Made by a program: the position numbers and the translations under genes. Under the pieces are notes generated by a model, which was not told the DNA's origin, did not search any database, and saw only the letters and a list, made by a program, of their open reading frames with translations. From NCBI GenBank assembly GCA_013375455.1, contig JABXJT010000014.1, positions 21,742 through 85,741 on the forward strand: 64,000 bases of DNA, written 5' to 3'. Position 1 is the first letter of the stretch. Every line of letters starts with the position of its first letter. This DNA comes from Candidatus Helarchaeota archaeon (GTDB lineage Archaea > Asgardarchaeota > Lokiarchaeia > Helarchaeales > HEL-GB-A). This document shows positions 9,077 through 17,687 of the stretch, one piece after another.

Positions 9077-9631
9077 TCATAATTCAAACTCGAAATGCCT
9101 TACTCCATAACTATCCTCTTTTTTAAATTTAAAGCTACTTTCTTGCATGAGTTGCAATATTTTTCGATTTTCCAGAAAAACAGTGCCATGAACTTTTTTG
9201 ATCTTCCGTTTAATTAAAATTTGGAGGAGAAAAAAAAGCAATTTTGTACCGAGCCCCCTCCCTTGCCAAGCGTCTGCTACCGCAACCGCGAGTTCTGCAG
9301 AATCAGGGGGTGGATCTAAAATGAATCGGGCTACTCCGATCATTTTTTCGTGTCCACCTTCTTCTAAAATCGCTACGATCGCGAAATTGTTCACGTAATC
9401 AACGTCAGTATATGTTTTAATCATTTCTGGAGTGGGTTCTCGATTACTTGTAAAAAATCGGTAATATTTACTCATGGAACTTAGCGAATTATAGAGTTCA
9501 ACCCATATTTTCGCGTCTGACGGTTTAATTGGGCGTAAAAAAACTTTTGTCCCATCTCGTATCCGAACCCACTTTTCAAATTTTTTCGGATAAACTCCCA
9601 GTTCTGCTTTACTCATATTCCTCACATACAC
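9077..9631 (-). CDS. GNAT-family N-acetyltransferase
   Basis: 184 aa with the GCN5-related fold. DGTKVFLRPIKPSDA is the usual N-terminal strand of the family, IGVARFI the central strand, and AWQGRGLGTKLL the acetyl-CoA pyrophosphate loop (Q-x-x-G-x-G). Closest in style to the acetyltransferase domain of Pat-type protein lysine acetyltransferases, which begin the same way (LRPI-P-DA), so protein acetylation is possible. No cyclic-nucleotide or acyl-CoA-synthetase domain is attached. Substrate unknown. It is divergent from the acyl-CoA dehydrogenase gene, which shares the 140-base intergenic region. Confidence 0.8.
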   Translation of the reverse strand: MYVRNMSKAELGVYPKKFEKWVRIRDGTKVFLRPIKPSDAKIWVELYNSLSSMSKYYRFFTSNREPTPEMIKTYTDVDYVNNFAIVAILEEGGHEKMIGVARFILDPPPDSAELAVAVADAWQGRGLGTKLLFFLLQILIKRKIKKVHGTVFLENRKILQLMQESSFKFKKEDSYGVRHFEFEL

Positions 9632-9776
9632 GTGTTTGTTTTAGTTTAAATAATTTAGCCACAGTATTTCTCTTCTTAGAAGAGGGAAATCCTCAAAAAG
9701 GTCAACACTAAACGTTCCATCACTAATTCACATTTATATATAGGACTGATAAATAACAGGAAAAGGTGAATTGATT

Positions 9777-11354
9777 ATGGTAATAGAAAGTTTTTTTTTC
9801 TGGACAGATGAACAGAAGGAATTCGCGAAGGATGTTGATGCATTTGTAAATTCTCATGTCCAAGATTCAGAAGAGGCATATTGGGCAAAACGCTTTCCTT
9901 ATAAAGTAATGGAAAAAGTCGCTGATAAAGGATATATGGGTGCAGGTGTCCCCAAGGAATACGGTGGGTTAGATCTAGGCGCCATTGGGTCTTGTATTGT
10001 GGCCGAAGGGCTTGGACGATTATATGCGGTTGGACACGTATTTGTGGTCTCAATGCTTGGAGGATTACACCAGCTACTTGTTTTTGGAACTGAATCACAA
10101 AAAAAGAAGTATCTCACACAAATTGCAGAAGGAAAAGTCATGGGGGCAGTTTGTATCACCGAACCCTTTGCAGGCTCAGATGCTGCAAATGTTTATACGA
10201 CTGCAGAGAAAGATGGCGATAAATGGGTCATAAATGGAAAGAAACGGATGATTACTGCCGCAGGTGTTGCAGGACGGTATTTTGTCTATGTTAAAACTAG
10301 CGATGATCCCGAAGATCGACGTCAATATCGGCATATTACAGCTTTTGTGATAGATCGTGGCATTAAAGGCTTCACTCTAGAAAAAATTAATGCCCTTGTA
10401 GGATTCGATAACGTACCAAATGGTTATCTGGATTTCGACAATGTTGAGATTTCAGATGAACAGCGAGTAGGCGAAGTGGGTCAGGGTTGGCAAGTTATGA
10501 TGTCAGGTCTTAACTTTGAGCGGCTCATCGGGGCTGCCGTCGTTGGCGGCGGGCTCGCTGATATTATTAAATTGACTAACCATTACATGGAACGCCGGGT
10601 TCAATTTCGAAGTCAAGTTAAACGCTTTACCAACCTACAATTTGATTTTGCAGATATCATAAAGAAATACTACATTTCACGACTCATCAGTTACTACTCT
10701 GCATATTTGTTAGACCACAATAAAGAGCTAAAACTTACAGAATTTGAGACTGGAACTTGGGCATCGATTGCTAAGATCTATAACACTGAATCAGCACGCG
10801 AAGTTGGTTTGGCTGCCGTCCAAATAACTGGCGGTGATGGCTTATGCCGCTTCTATCCCATCGAACGCTTAGTTAGAGAAGCTAAAATTGGCGAAATTGT
10901 GGCAGGCACTACTGAAGTTCAAAAAATGATTATTTACCGTATGTCCCTACAGAAACGGGGATTCTTAGATCTCAAACAACGATTCAAAATTCATCCAGAA
11001 ATGGGTGTGCCTATTGCTACGTCGGAACCCTCTCCATGGGAGGGCAAAGATGTTAACGAGGAAAATATCTTAAAAATATTGGCTGAAGACTTCAAGTGCA
11101 ATCCTGGTTTATACATGACCCCCGATGACATTAAAAACAATCTTAAAGGTAGTCGGAAGAAAATCCTGGAAGCTCTTGAAGAACTGGAAAAAAAGGACTT
11201 AATCGTCACTTTACGCCATCCAAAGAGCCAGAAACTTCTTCTTGCGAAAGCAAATTATGACGGACTACGGAAAGCCTATCCCAAGGAGTTCTACCGCTGG
11301 TTCCCCGATTGGGTCAAAGAAGACGAATTCATGATGGAAATGACCAAATTCTAA
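9777..11354 (+). CDS. Acyl-CoA dehydrogenase with C-terminal winged-helix-like extension
   Basis: FAD enzyme that introduces the alpha,beta double bond in acyl-CoAs. ATG 9777 is preferred over the in-frame TTG at 9771 because AAGGTGA precedes it at good spacing. FAD/substrate signatures: AVCITEPFAGSDAAN and KWVINGKKRMITAAG. The C-terminal position of the MCAD base reads AGTTEVQ (Ala instead of Glu). The helix-G motif MMSGLNFERL carries a Glu exactly where isovaleryl-CoA dehydrogenase has its base, so an IVD-like branched or long-chain substrate geometry is likely. Residues beyond about 415 (VNEENILKILAEDFK, then KKILEALEELEKKDLIVTL) look like a winged helix and are not part of the usual 380-aa enzyme. 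No ETF genes are adjacent. Confidence 0.9.
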   Translation: MVIESFFFWTDEQKEFAKDVDAFVNSHVQDSEEAYWAKRFPYKVMEKVADKGYMGAGVPKEYGGLDLGAIGSCIVAEGLGRLYAVGHVFVVSMLGGLHQLLVFGTESQKKKYLTQIAEGKVMGAVCITEPFAGSDAANVYTTAEKDGDKWVINGKKRMITAAGVAGRYFVYVKTSDDPEDRRQYRHITAFVIDRGIKGFTLEKINALVGFDNVPNGYLDFDNVEISDEQRVGEVGQGWQVMMSGLNFERLIGAAVVGGGLADIIKLTNHYMERRVQFRSQVKRFTNLQFDFADIIKKYYISRLISYYSAYLLDHNKELKLTEFETGTWASIAKIYNTESAREVGLAAVQITGGDGLCRFYPIERLVREAKIGEIVAGTTEVQKMIIYRMSLQKRGFLDLKQRFKIHPEMGVPIATSEPSPWEGKDVNEENILKILAEDFKCNPGLYMTPDDIKNNLKGSRKKILEALEELEKKDLIVTLRHPKSQKLLLAKANYDGLRKAYPKEFYRWFPDWVKEDEFMMEMTKF

Positions 11355-11391
11355 TCTTTCCTCTTTTTTTAAGAAAAAGTTAAAAAAAGTA

Positions 11392-11595
11392 TTAGGGTGG
11401 CTTTGCGTCCTTCCGCGATTCGGTTGCCGGTTTCCCTTCAATTCCCCAATGAGACTTGGGAATTTCATGAATAATGACTTCAACGGCGTGACGCGGGATG
11501 CCTAAATTTACGAAGACCTCAGTAATACCACCAATAACCTTTGGAATGTTTCCTTCTGAAAATCCCTTCCATAAATGGACATGAACAACAGGCAT
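11392..11595 (-). CDS. 4-oxalocrotonate tautomerase-family protein
   Basis: 67 aa, the typical monomer size. Pro2 directly follows the start Met (MPVVHVHLWKGF), as needed for the catalytic N-terminal proline. The helix KVIGGITEVFVNLGIP and strand EVIIHEIPKSHWGIEGKPA match the family pattern including the conserved NWG-like region. Such enzymes tautomerise keto-enol acids in aromatic or unsaturated-acid catabolism; the substrate here is unknown. The gene is convergent with the acyl-CoA dehydrogenase gene, 37 bases away. Confidence 0.8.
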   Translation of the reverse strand: MPVVHVHLWKGFSEGNIPKVIGGITEVFVNLGIPRHAVEVIIHEIPKSHWGIEGKPATESRKDAKPP

Positions 11596-11760
11596 TTAAA
11601 TCTCCTTTTTGTTTTTAATATTCAATACTAATTCGTCATTAAAAATTCTAATAAAAATATATATGTTGTGAATTTGATATTTACTTCCTAACGTATGAAG
11701 TGGTTTGAAAATGACTGAAGAAGAAACTTATCTCTTTTGAAAAGAAAGGTGTGGAATAAT

Positions 11761-13194
11761 ATGGTTAAACAGGAAGCGACCGTGGAGAAAGATGTGGACA
11801 CCGCGTGGGATATAGCAATGAGATATTTTGATAGGAACGATTATAAAGTCAAGAGTCAGACTCCCAAGAAGCAATTAATGGTAGAAAAAGGCAGCAAGGC
11901 GAAGTCTATTTTTTCAGGCGGATTGCCGGGGGGCGGGTTTGATTTGGATTATCGGACAATTACAGTAAATTTCACACCAGTAGGGGCAAATTCGACACGC
12001 CTGCTAATTAATGCAAAATTTACATGGATCACCGCTGGGAAAGCTGGGCGAAAATCCTACCTCAAGAGTGAGATCGAGTGGTTATTGAAAGATTTTGATG
12101 AAGAATATCAGGAAGAGTTCAAGAAAAAACAAGAAGGACGTGCTGAAGTTCAAGAAAAACTTCAAAGCTGGGCAGTAAAACCTATCCGAATCATAACGGG
12201 ACATGGACCCTCTATATTAAGCTGTGCCTTTTCACCGGATGGCACTCAAGCACTCTCCGCGTCATACAATGGAACTTTAAGGCTGTGGGATGTAAAAACA
12301 GGTACCTATTTTAGAATTTTCAAAGGTCATAAAAAACCCGTTACTAGTTGTGCATTTTCTTCGGACGGAACACGCATCGTATCTGCTTCTAAGGACAAGT
12401 TAGTGATCTTGTGGGATGTAAAGAGTGGAAAGAGACTTAAAGTCTTTAAGGGGCACGTGGATGATGTGAATAAATGCAGATTTTCTCCCGATGATACGCG
12501 AATCATATCTTGTAGTGATGATAAAACTCTTATACTTTGGGACGTCGAAAGTGGGAAGAGGATTTCAACGCTAGAAGGGCATAATTACCGAGTTAAAGAT
12601 TGCGTGTTTTCCACGGATGGTTCATCAATTTTATCAGCATCAACGGAAAACACGTTAAGACTATGGGATGCACAGACTGGAAAGTTAATCAAAACTTTCA
12701 ACATAGAAGAGAGAGAAGGTCTTTATATTGAAGATCAACTATCGTGCACCATTTCGCCTGATGGCGCAACCGTTGTGGGAGGTAGTTCAAAAAATAACAT
12801 TAGATTTTGGGATGTTGCAACAGGTCAATTAAAAAAAATAATAGAGGCAGAGGTAGGTGTAGTTGAAGGTGAATCGGAATGGACTTACGCTTGTACATTT
12901 TCCAATGATGGATCTTTACTATTTGCCTGCTTTGGTAATGGAGTAATTCGAGTGTGGGATGCTCGGACTCATGATGGAATTAAAGTAATGAAGATCTCAG
13001 GATTTTTACGGGATTTTGCACTTTCTCCCGATGGATCACTCCTTCTATGTGGAGGTGGAGGGGAAGGCGATGATCAAGGGGTGGCACGGATGTCGATCAT
13101 AGCTCTAGACTTGAAAAGGAACGTTTGTTCAGAATGTGGAAGAACATTAATTGCAAGTGATAAATTTTGCCCCTCCTGTGGTAACAAGGTGTAA
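11761..13194 (+). CDS. WD40-repeat protein with N-terminal domain and C-terminal zinc ribbon
   Basis: 477 aa from ATG 11761, preferred over TTG 11737 because AAAGGTGTGG precedes it. Residues 1-135 form an alpha/beta domain of unknown type ending in a charged helix. Seven WD repeats follow (about residues 145-450), each ending in the L-R/I-L-W-D pattern, e.g. GTLRLWDVKTG, LVILWDVKSG, TLILWDVESG, TLRLWDAQTG; seven is enough for a closed propeller. The tail has CSECG and CPSCG, a zinc ribbon. WD40 propellers are protein-interaction platforms; the partner is unknown. No kinase domain is attached. Monocistronic. Confidence 0.85.
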   Translation: MVKQEATVEKDVDTAWDIAMRYFDRNDYKVKSQTPKKQLMVEKGSKAKSIFSGGLPGGGFDLDYRTITVNFTPVGANSTRLLINAKFTWITAGKAGRKSYLKSEIEWLLKDFDEEYQEEFKKKQEGRAEVQEKLQSWAVKPIRIITGHGPSILSCAFSPDGTQALSASYNGTLRLWDVKTGTYFRIFKGHKKPVTSCAFSSDGTRIVSASKDKLVILWDVKSGKRLKVFKGHVDDVNKCRFSPDDTRIISCSDDKTLILWDVESGKRISTLEGHNYRVKDCVFSTDGSSILSASTENTLRLWDAQTGKLIKTFNIEEREGLYIEDQLSCTISPDGATVVGGSSKNNIRFWDVATGQLKKIIEAEVGVVEGESEWTYACTFSNDGSLLFACFGNGVIRVWDARTHDGIKVMKISGFLRDFALSPDGSLLLCGGGGEGDDQGVARMSIIALDLKRNVCSECGRTLIASDKFCPSCGNKV

Positions 13195-13291
13195 TGATAA
13201 TAATCCGCCTACATAAAGCCATTTAGCAATTATTACTTCCTTTCAAAATATTTTAATGATCATTTATCCTTCTTATAATAAGTGATTTACA

Positions 13292-14428
13292 ATGAGTGAA
13301 GAGAACGCTGATAAATATTACAGGAAAATTCGTGACACCCTTTTCATGCCGAAGGCGAAAGAAAGCTTGAAGTTATTAGAATTTTGGTTTTCCCCCGAAG
13401 AAGCCCAAATCCTTTCTAAATTCAATTCACCGATGTTGGATTCCTACTCAATTGAAAAAATGGCCAAAAAAGTGAAATTTTCCGAGGATAAAGTTCAGGA
13501 AATCTTTACACGTTTAGAAAAGAAGGGGCTCCTCTTTAATTATATCAATAAAAAAGATAATAATAAGTTGTATTATGCCCTTCCACCACTTTTTCCAGGA
13601 CTATTCGAGTGGTTTTTTGCTAGCAAATACGTCAATCTGGATGAGAAGCGGGAGGGTGCGAAAATTTTTCATCAAGTTGAAGCCGAAGTTTTTCCCGCCT
13701 TTGCGTCTAATTACGAGATTTCGCGCGTAATTCCTGCAATAAATGGTGAAAAAGTTATCGAATTAGATCAACAAGTCGATGTAGGCAAGTCCCAAATCCT
13801 CTTATTTGAAGATGTGGAAAAAATTCTCGATAATTCCTGGTCCATTGCAGTGATGCCGTGTCCTTGCCGCATCTATCACGGGATTATTGGTGACGGATGC
13901 GATCGCCCAATTGATGTTTGCCTTAACCTCAATAGCGTTGCAGAATACGTGGATCGCGTTGGCATTGGGTGGAAGGTTAGCAAGGAAGAAGCCATCGAAA
14001 TCCTCAAAAAAGCAGAAAAAGCAGGCCTAGTACACATTGCTAATAATCAATCAGATAAGCATTCTTTCATCTGTAACTGCTGCCCCGACTGCTGCGGCTT
14101 CTTATCGCTCTATAACAAGTTCAAATACCTGAAAGGGGCGGTCGCGAAGTCCAATTTCGAGCCACGTATCGATGATTCTCTCTGCATTCGATGCAAGAAA
14201 TGCATAAAAATTTGCCCAGTGGATGCCATTTTCATTCAATACGGAGCTACAGAAGACCTCTCCGATGCGAAAATTGTCATCCGGAAAGATATCTGCATCG
14301 GGTGCGGGCTCTGCGCTTCCAATTGTCAAAAGGATGCAATTAGCCTAGTGAAAGTGCGGGATGATTCCGACCTGGAAAATCAGCTATGGGCCGCGGCAAT
14401 GCGAAATCGGCAAGAGAAGCTCTATTGA
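13292..14428 (+). CDS. Winged-helix plus two [4Fe-4S] ferredoxin-domain protein
   Basis: 378 aa. Residues about 35-100 form a helix-turn-helix (EEAQILSKFNSPMLDSYSIE, then KVKFSEDKVQEIFTRLEKKG). The middle has unusual cysteine groups: MPCPCRIYHGIIGDGCD and CNCCPDCCGF. The C-terminus has two classic ferredoxin motifs, CIRCKKCIKICPVDAI and CIGCGLCASNCQKDAI. The family occurs widely in anaerobic archaea and bacteria as a ferredoxin-like protein of undefined role. With a DNA-binding-like N-terminus and up to two regular plus one irregular cluster, a redox-responsive regulator or an electron-transfer adaptor is possible. Single gene. Confidence 0.8.
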   Translation: MSEENADKYYRKIRDTLFMPKAKESLKLLEFWFSPEEAQILSKFNSPMLDSYSIEKMAKKVKFSEDKVQEIFTRLEKKGLLFNYINKKDNNKLYYALPPLFPGLFEWFFASKYVNLDEKREGAKIFHQVEAEVFPAFASNYEISRVIPAINGEKVIELDQQVDVGKSQILLFEDVEKILDNSWSIAVMPCPCRIYHGIIGDGCDRPIDVCLNLNSVAEYVDRVGIGWKVSKEEAIEILKKAEKAGLVHIANNQSDKHSFICNCCPDCCGFLSLYNKFKYLKGAVAKSNFEPRIDDSLCIRCKKCIKICPVDAIFIQYGATEDLSDAKIVIRKDICIGCGLCASNCQKDAISLVKVRDDSDLENQLWAAAMRNRQEKLY

Positions 14429-14484
14429 TTCCAATTTTTTAATTCAAATTGAGGTAATCGTGCAAGTTTTAAACAGTTAATGGG

Positions 14485-14967
14485 ATGTACTTAATGAATA
14501 AATTACTAAAAATAGTTCTATTCATTCTTTTTACGTTCGTGTTTATCGCACTTTTTGGATTGGGAGCTTACGGTATTATTGATGATTTTCCAGACCTAGA
14601 AACTATTCCAACGCTTTTTAACAGTTTTTTGATCCTTCTTGGATTTATTTTTTATACCACTTTGCTTAAATTAATTTTAAAATACTCGAGATCACAAATT
14701 CTGAATATTTATGCCTATTTGTTAGGGACTATTTTTGCTGTTGCGTTTTTATTAGGCTATTTTCTCTTTCATGAGATTTATGCGTTGATTCTTTATTCTA
14801 TCTGGGTTTGCGTGGCACTCGTTGGAATTAGCGCGGTATTACTCGTAGTGGCGTATTTTCTAGCTACAAAAGAAAATTTTGGTCTGGGAACTCTATTTTT
14901 GATGTTTGGAGTCGTGCTATGCTTCATTGGAATTGTCTCACTAGTGGCGGGGAGGTTTTTAATTTAA
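14485..14967 (+). CDS. Small polytopic membrane protein
   Basis: 160 aa, about five hydrophobic segments with short polar turns. A second ATG at 14494 (MNKLLK) is an equally good start. No conserved motif is seen. Its stop overlaps the start of the downstream phosphoesterase (TAATG), so the two are co-translated and the products may work together in the membrane. Function unknown. Confidence 0.65.
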   Translation: MYLMNKLLKIVLFILFTFVFIALFGLGAYGIIDDFPDLETIPTLFNSFLILLGFIFYTTLLKLILKYSRSQILNIYAYLLGTIFAVAFLLGYFLFHEIYALILYSIWVCVALVGISAVLLVVAYFLATKENFGLGTLFLMFGVVLCFIGIVSLVAGRFLI

Positions 14968-16463
14968 TGATACTTATCAAAATTCGTAAGTATTTGAAAA
15001 AATTTTCCAGAAACCATTCAAAATTATTATTTCTTATCATCATCCTCAGTTTCATTTTGTTTTCTTTGATGACTCAAAAAAACTTCCCTCTGATTGAAGA
15101 CGATATGCCCATTGAAACCACGCAGGGGACGGACCCTCCTTGGGGCGTTCATCAAACTCTTAAAAACGACGCCCGCTTCTCCAAAGTGATTTCGTGGTAT
15201 ACAAATGGGGAGGCTCAATCCCACGCGAAATATGATACCGATCAATCGAATTTGAGCCAACTTGCCCAAGGATTTGAATATTTCATAGATACTTACTATT
15301 TCCATTATGTCGAATTAAAGAATTTAACTCCCGATACAGTGTACTATTTTCAATGCGGGTCAAACTCTACAGGGTGGAGCAAAATCCATCAATTTCAGAC
15401 CGCACCTGCCCTCCCCAGTAGAGGCATTCATTTTGGGGTGTATGGTGATTGCCGGTCAAATAGGGAACGTAGGCGCGCCGTGAATGATTTAATCATCAAT
15501 AATGGCACGTATTTCGGCACCTCTCCCGAATTTCTCCTTCAGAACGGGGACCTCGTTTATAGCGGGGATGACATGGAACTGTGGCGAAATTATGCGCTCG
15601 ATGTAGAAAATGTCAGTGCCAATATAACCATAATGCCAATCCAAGGCAATCACGAATTTGGTGATTTTAGGCAATCGTACTATAAAGAAAATTTTGTTTT
15701 GCCAGAGAATGGAAATGAGGAGTGGTACTATTCTTTTAGCTGGGGCCTCGCCCATTTTACGGCCTTGGATTCAGAAAGCCACGGCATTTCGCCCTATCAG
15801 GCCCAAGATCTCAATTGGATCAAAGAAGATCTTGAATTAGCCGAGAACGATCCCACGATTTTATGGAAATTCGTTTATTTTCATCAAGCCGTATTTGCTT
15901 CAGCATCCCATAAAGAGCGCTTGGATATAAAATCTCACTGGAGCCCCCTCTTTGAACAGTACGGCGTGGATATCGTTTTCACTGGTCATAACCATTTCTA
16001 TGAGCGCAGTTTTCCCGTCAATTACATGAATCAATACAATGCCACGGGCGATCCAGACTATTTTGATCCCGAGTATCCCATCTACATAGTTACGGCGGCA
16101 GCTGGCATGGGCGATGAAAACGAAGTGAAAACCCGGGATAATGCCTATTCGGCTGTGTTTAATGGGAGTAGCCACTGGTGCGACTTTAATATAACCCTGG
16201 ATTTCACCACCAACACGACCCGGCTGGAACTGCGCGTGATCGGCATTAACAATGCGGGAACTGAAAATTATTTCATAGATGCAATTAACATCACAAAGCC
16301 CATTCCCACCGCTTGGTTTACTGCCACGACCCCCGCGGACTACAATCATCCCGTGACCTATAAACGCATTTACATCACGATCTCCATTGTTACTTCGCTG
16401 GCTGGCTTGGCTATCGTTGTTACGTTGATTATCAAGCGGCGATTAAAACATCTGAAGTCTTGA
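14967..16463 (+). CDS. Membrane-anchored purple-acid-phosphatase-like metallophosphoesterase
   Basis: 498 aa. The start at 14967 overlaps the upstream stop and follows GGGGAGG. One N-terminal membrane segment (about 20-38) is followed by a fibronectin-like domain typical of purple acid phosphatases (LTPDTVYYFQCGS). The calcineurin-like core follows: YGDCRS, QNGDLVYSGDD, IQGNHEF, YFHQAVF, FTGHNHFYER. The first motif has GDCR where many have GDxG/H. A C-terminal hydrophobic segment (about 470-490) ends in KRRLKHLK, so the catalytic domain is probably outside the cell between two anchors. Likely hydrolyses phosphate esters extracellularly; exact substrate unknown. Confidence 0.85.
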   Translation: MILIKIRKYLKKFSRNHSKLLFLIIILSFILFSLMTQKNFPLIEDDMPIETTQGTDPPWGVHQTLKNDARFSKVISWYTNGEAQSHAKYDTDQSNLSQLAQGFEYFIDTYYFHYVELKNLTPDTVYYFQCGSNSTGWSKIHQFQTAPALPSRGIHFGVYGDCRSNRERRRAVNDLIINNGTYFGTSPEFLLQNGDLVYSGDDMELWRNYALDVENVSANITIMPIQGNHEFGDFRQSYYKENFVLPENGNEEWYYSFSWGLAHFTALDSESHGISPYQAQDLNWIKEDLELAENDPTILWKFVYFHQAVFASASHKERLDIKSHWSPLFEQYGVDIVFTGHNHFYERSFPVNYMNQYNATGDPDYFDPEYPIYIVTAAAGMGDENEVKTRDNAYSAVFNGSSHWCDFNITLDFTTNTTRLELRVIGINNAGTENYFIDAINITKPIPTAWFTATTPADYNHPVTYKRIYITISIVTSLAGLAIVVTLIIKRRLKHLKS

Positions 16464-16576
16464 ATTCCAAATACGCTATATTGATTCCATTATCCCACTC
16501 TTCTGTAATAAAGCGGGCTAATCTTAGACTAGTTAGAAAGTAAAACATAAAAAGAAAAGAGAAGGAGTTTTTGCTC

Positions 16577-17218
16577 TCACCATAACTTTGGAAAAAATCG
16601 CCAAGAGCGCTTCATGTACTGCTCATATTCGTCTCCGAACCGCTCTATAAGCCACCGTTCCTCTGCCAAAGATGTTTTAATCATTACGTACAATGGATAT
16701 ATATAAAGTAACAGACCAAACCACGTCTGAAACATCAAAACTAACCCAAAGGAGAATATAATGCTGCCGCTGTACAGGGGATGGCGCCAGCGACTGAAGA
16801 TCCCCGTGTGTGCAAAGCCATCACTAATCCTCGCTGGACTCCATAATTCTGAGAACCGTTCGCCTATAGCAAGGCGACCCGTAAGATAAATAATGTATCC
16901 TATTATATAGAGACAAATGCCGATTATCTGCAACGTTATTAAAAGTCTCGAGGAGGTTATTAGAAAGGCTAATGATGACCAATCCATTAAAAGATGATAC
17001 ACATCGAAAACCAAGAAAAAAGGTGCTAAAAATCCAAAAATCGTGCTAAAAGCTATGAGAAGACTCATTGTAAGAATCCTTTCTGTTTTATTTTTTAAAG
17101 GTGATTTTCCAGTTGCTAGTTTTTCTGCTTTCTTCCTATAATATCTTTTGACTGCTGCTCCTGGAAACAAAGAGGCAAATAATACCACCGCAATAACTAT
17201 CTCCATCGTCGTTATCAT
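16577..17218 (-). CDS. Isoprenylcysteine carboxyl methyltransferase (ICMT)-like membrane protein
   Basis: 213 aa, about five membrane segments. The C-terminal half has the ICMT/PEMT signature: GFAHTGIFSRWRHPLYSG (the R-H-P that binds S-adenosylmethionine) and EERWLIERFGDEYEQYMKR. Members methylate prenylated cysteines or lipids; in prokaryotes the substrate is usually unknown. A second member of this superfamily lies at 24960-25439. Single gene. Confidence 0.8.
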   Translation of the reverse strand: MITTMEIVIAVVLFASLFPGAAVKRYYRKKAEKLATGKSPLKNKTERILTMSLLIAFSTIFGFLAPFFLVFDVYHLLMDWSSLAFLITSSRLLITLQIIGICLYIIGYIIYLTGRLAIGERFSELWSPARISDGFAHTGIFSRWRHPLYSGSIIFSFGLVLMFQTWFGLLLYIYPLYVMIKTSLAEERWLIERFGDEYEQYMKRSWRFFPKLW

Positions 17219-17552
17219 TCTAATCCCTTTTTTTACTTATATTCAGGTTTTTCAAAAAAAAGTTGGAGTGTTTCAACTATTTAATCTACATAAATAAACA
17301 TATTTTTAAGTCCGACACATATGTCTTTTATGCGAACATAAAAAAAATTTGCCCTTTATATTCAAAATTATAATAGTTTACTTATAAATAACTCGGTACC
17401 CATATTCACGCGCATCTGATACATCCTATTCTTCAAATGTTATCTATTTATTTACAAAAAGAATTGGATGGGTATCCGGATTATGTCAAAAAGACGCGGT
17501 ATCGCCTCATACCCGGAATATGGTGATGAATCCAAGTAAAGGAAAAAGGTAA

Positions 17553-17687
17553 ATGTCCAATGAGGAAAGTCAAGATAAGCTGATTTTCGCCGCTTATTGC
17601 TATATTTTCAATTTGCCATCGAGAAATTGTTGGAATACTCCCTTATTGAAGGGCTCATATTTTTTTATGGACGCATTCCAGAAATAG
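17553..17687 (+). pseudogene. Short ORF, possible N-terminal remnant of a DUF4870-like membrane gene
   Basis: The 17219-17599 gap has no complete gene. A ribosome-site-like GGAAAAAGGT precedes ATG 17553, which opens an ORF beginning MSNEESQDKLIFAAYCYIF. That resembles the start of DUF4870-type small membrane proteins but soon runs into non-homologous sequence antisense to the acyl-CoA synthetase 3' end. Just upstream (about 17437-17526) another short frame reads LDGYPDYVKKTRYRLIPGIW. Both may be relics; the resemblance is weak. Confidence 0.2.

Noticed and set aside
11711..11740. Mini-ORF MTEEETYLF ahead of the WD40 gene, possible leader peptide
   Set aside because: Nine codons with no ribosome site or attenuator structure.
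17437..17526. Frame reading LDGYPDYVKKTRYRLIPGIW, transposase-like impression
   Set aside because: Too short and without any catalytic motif; not enough for a mobile element call.
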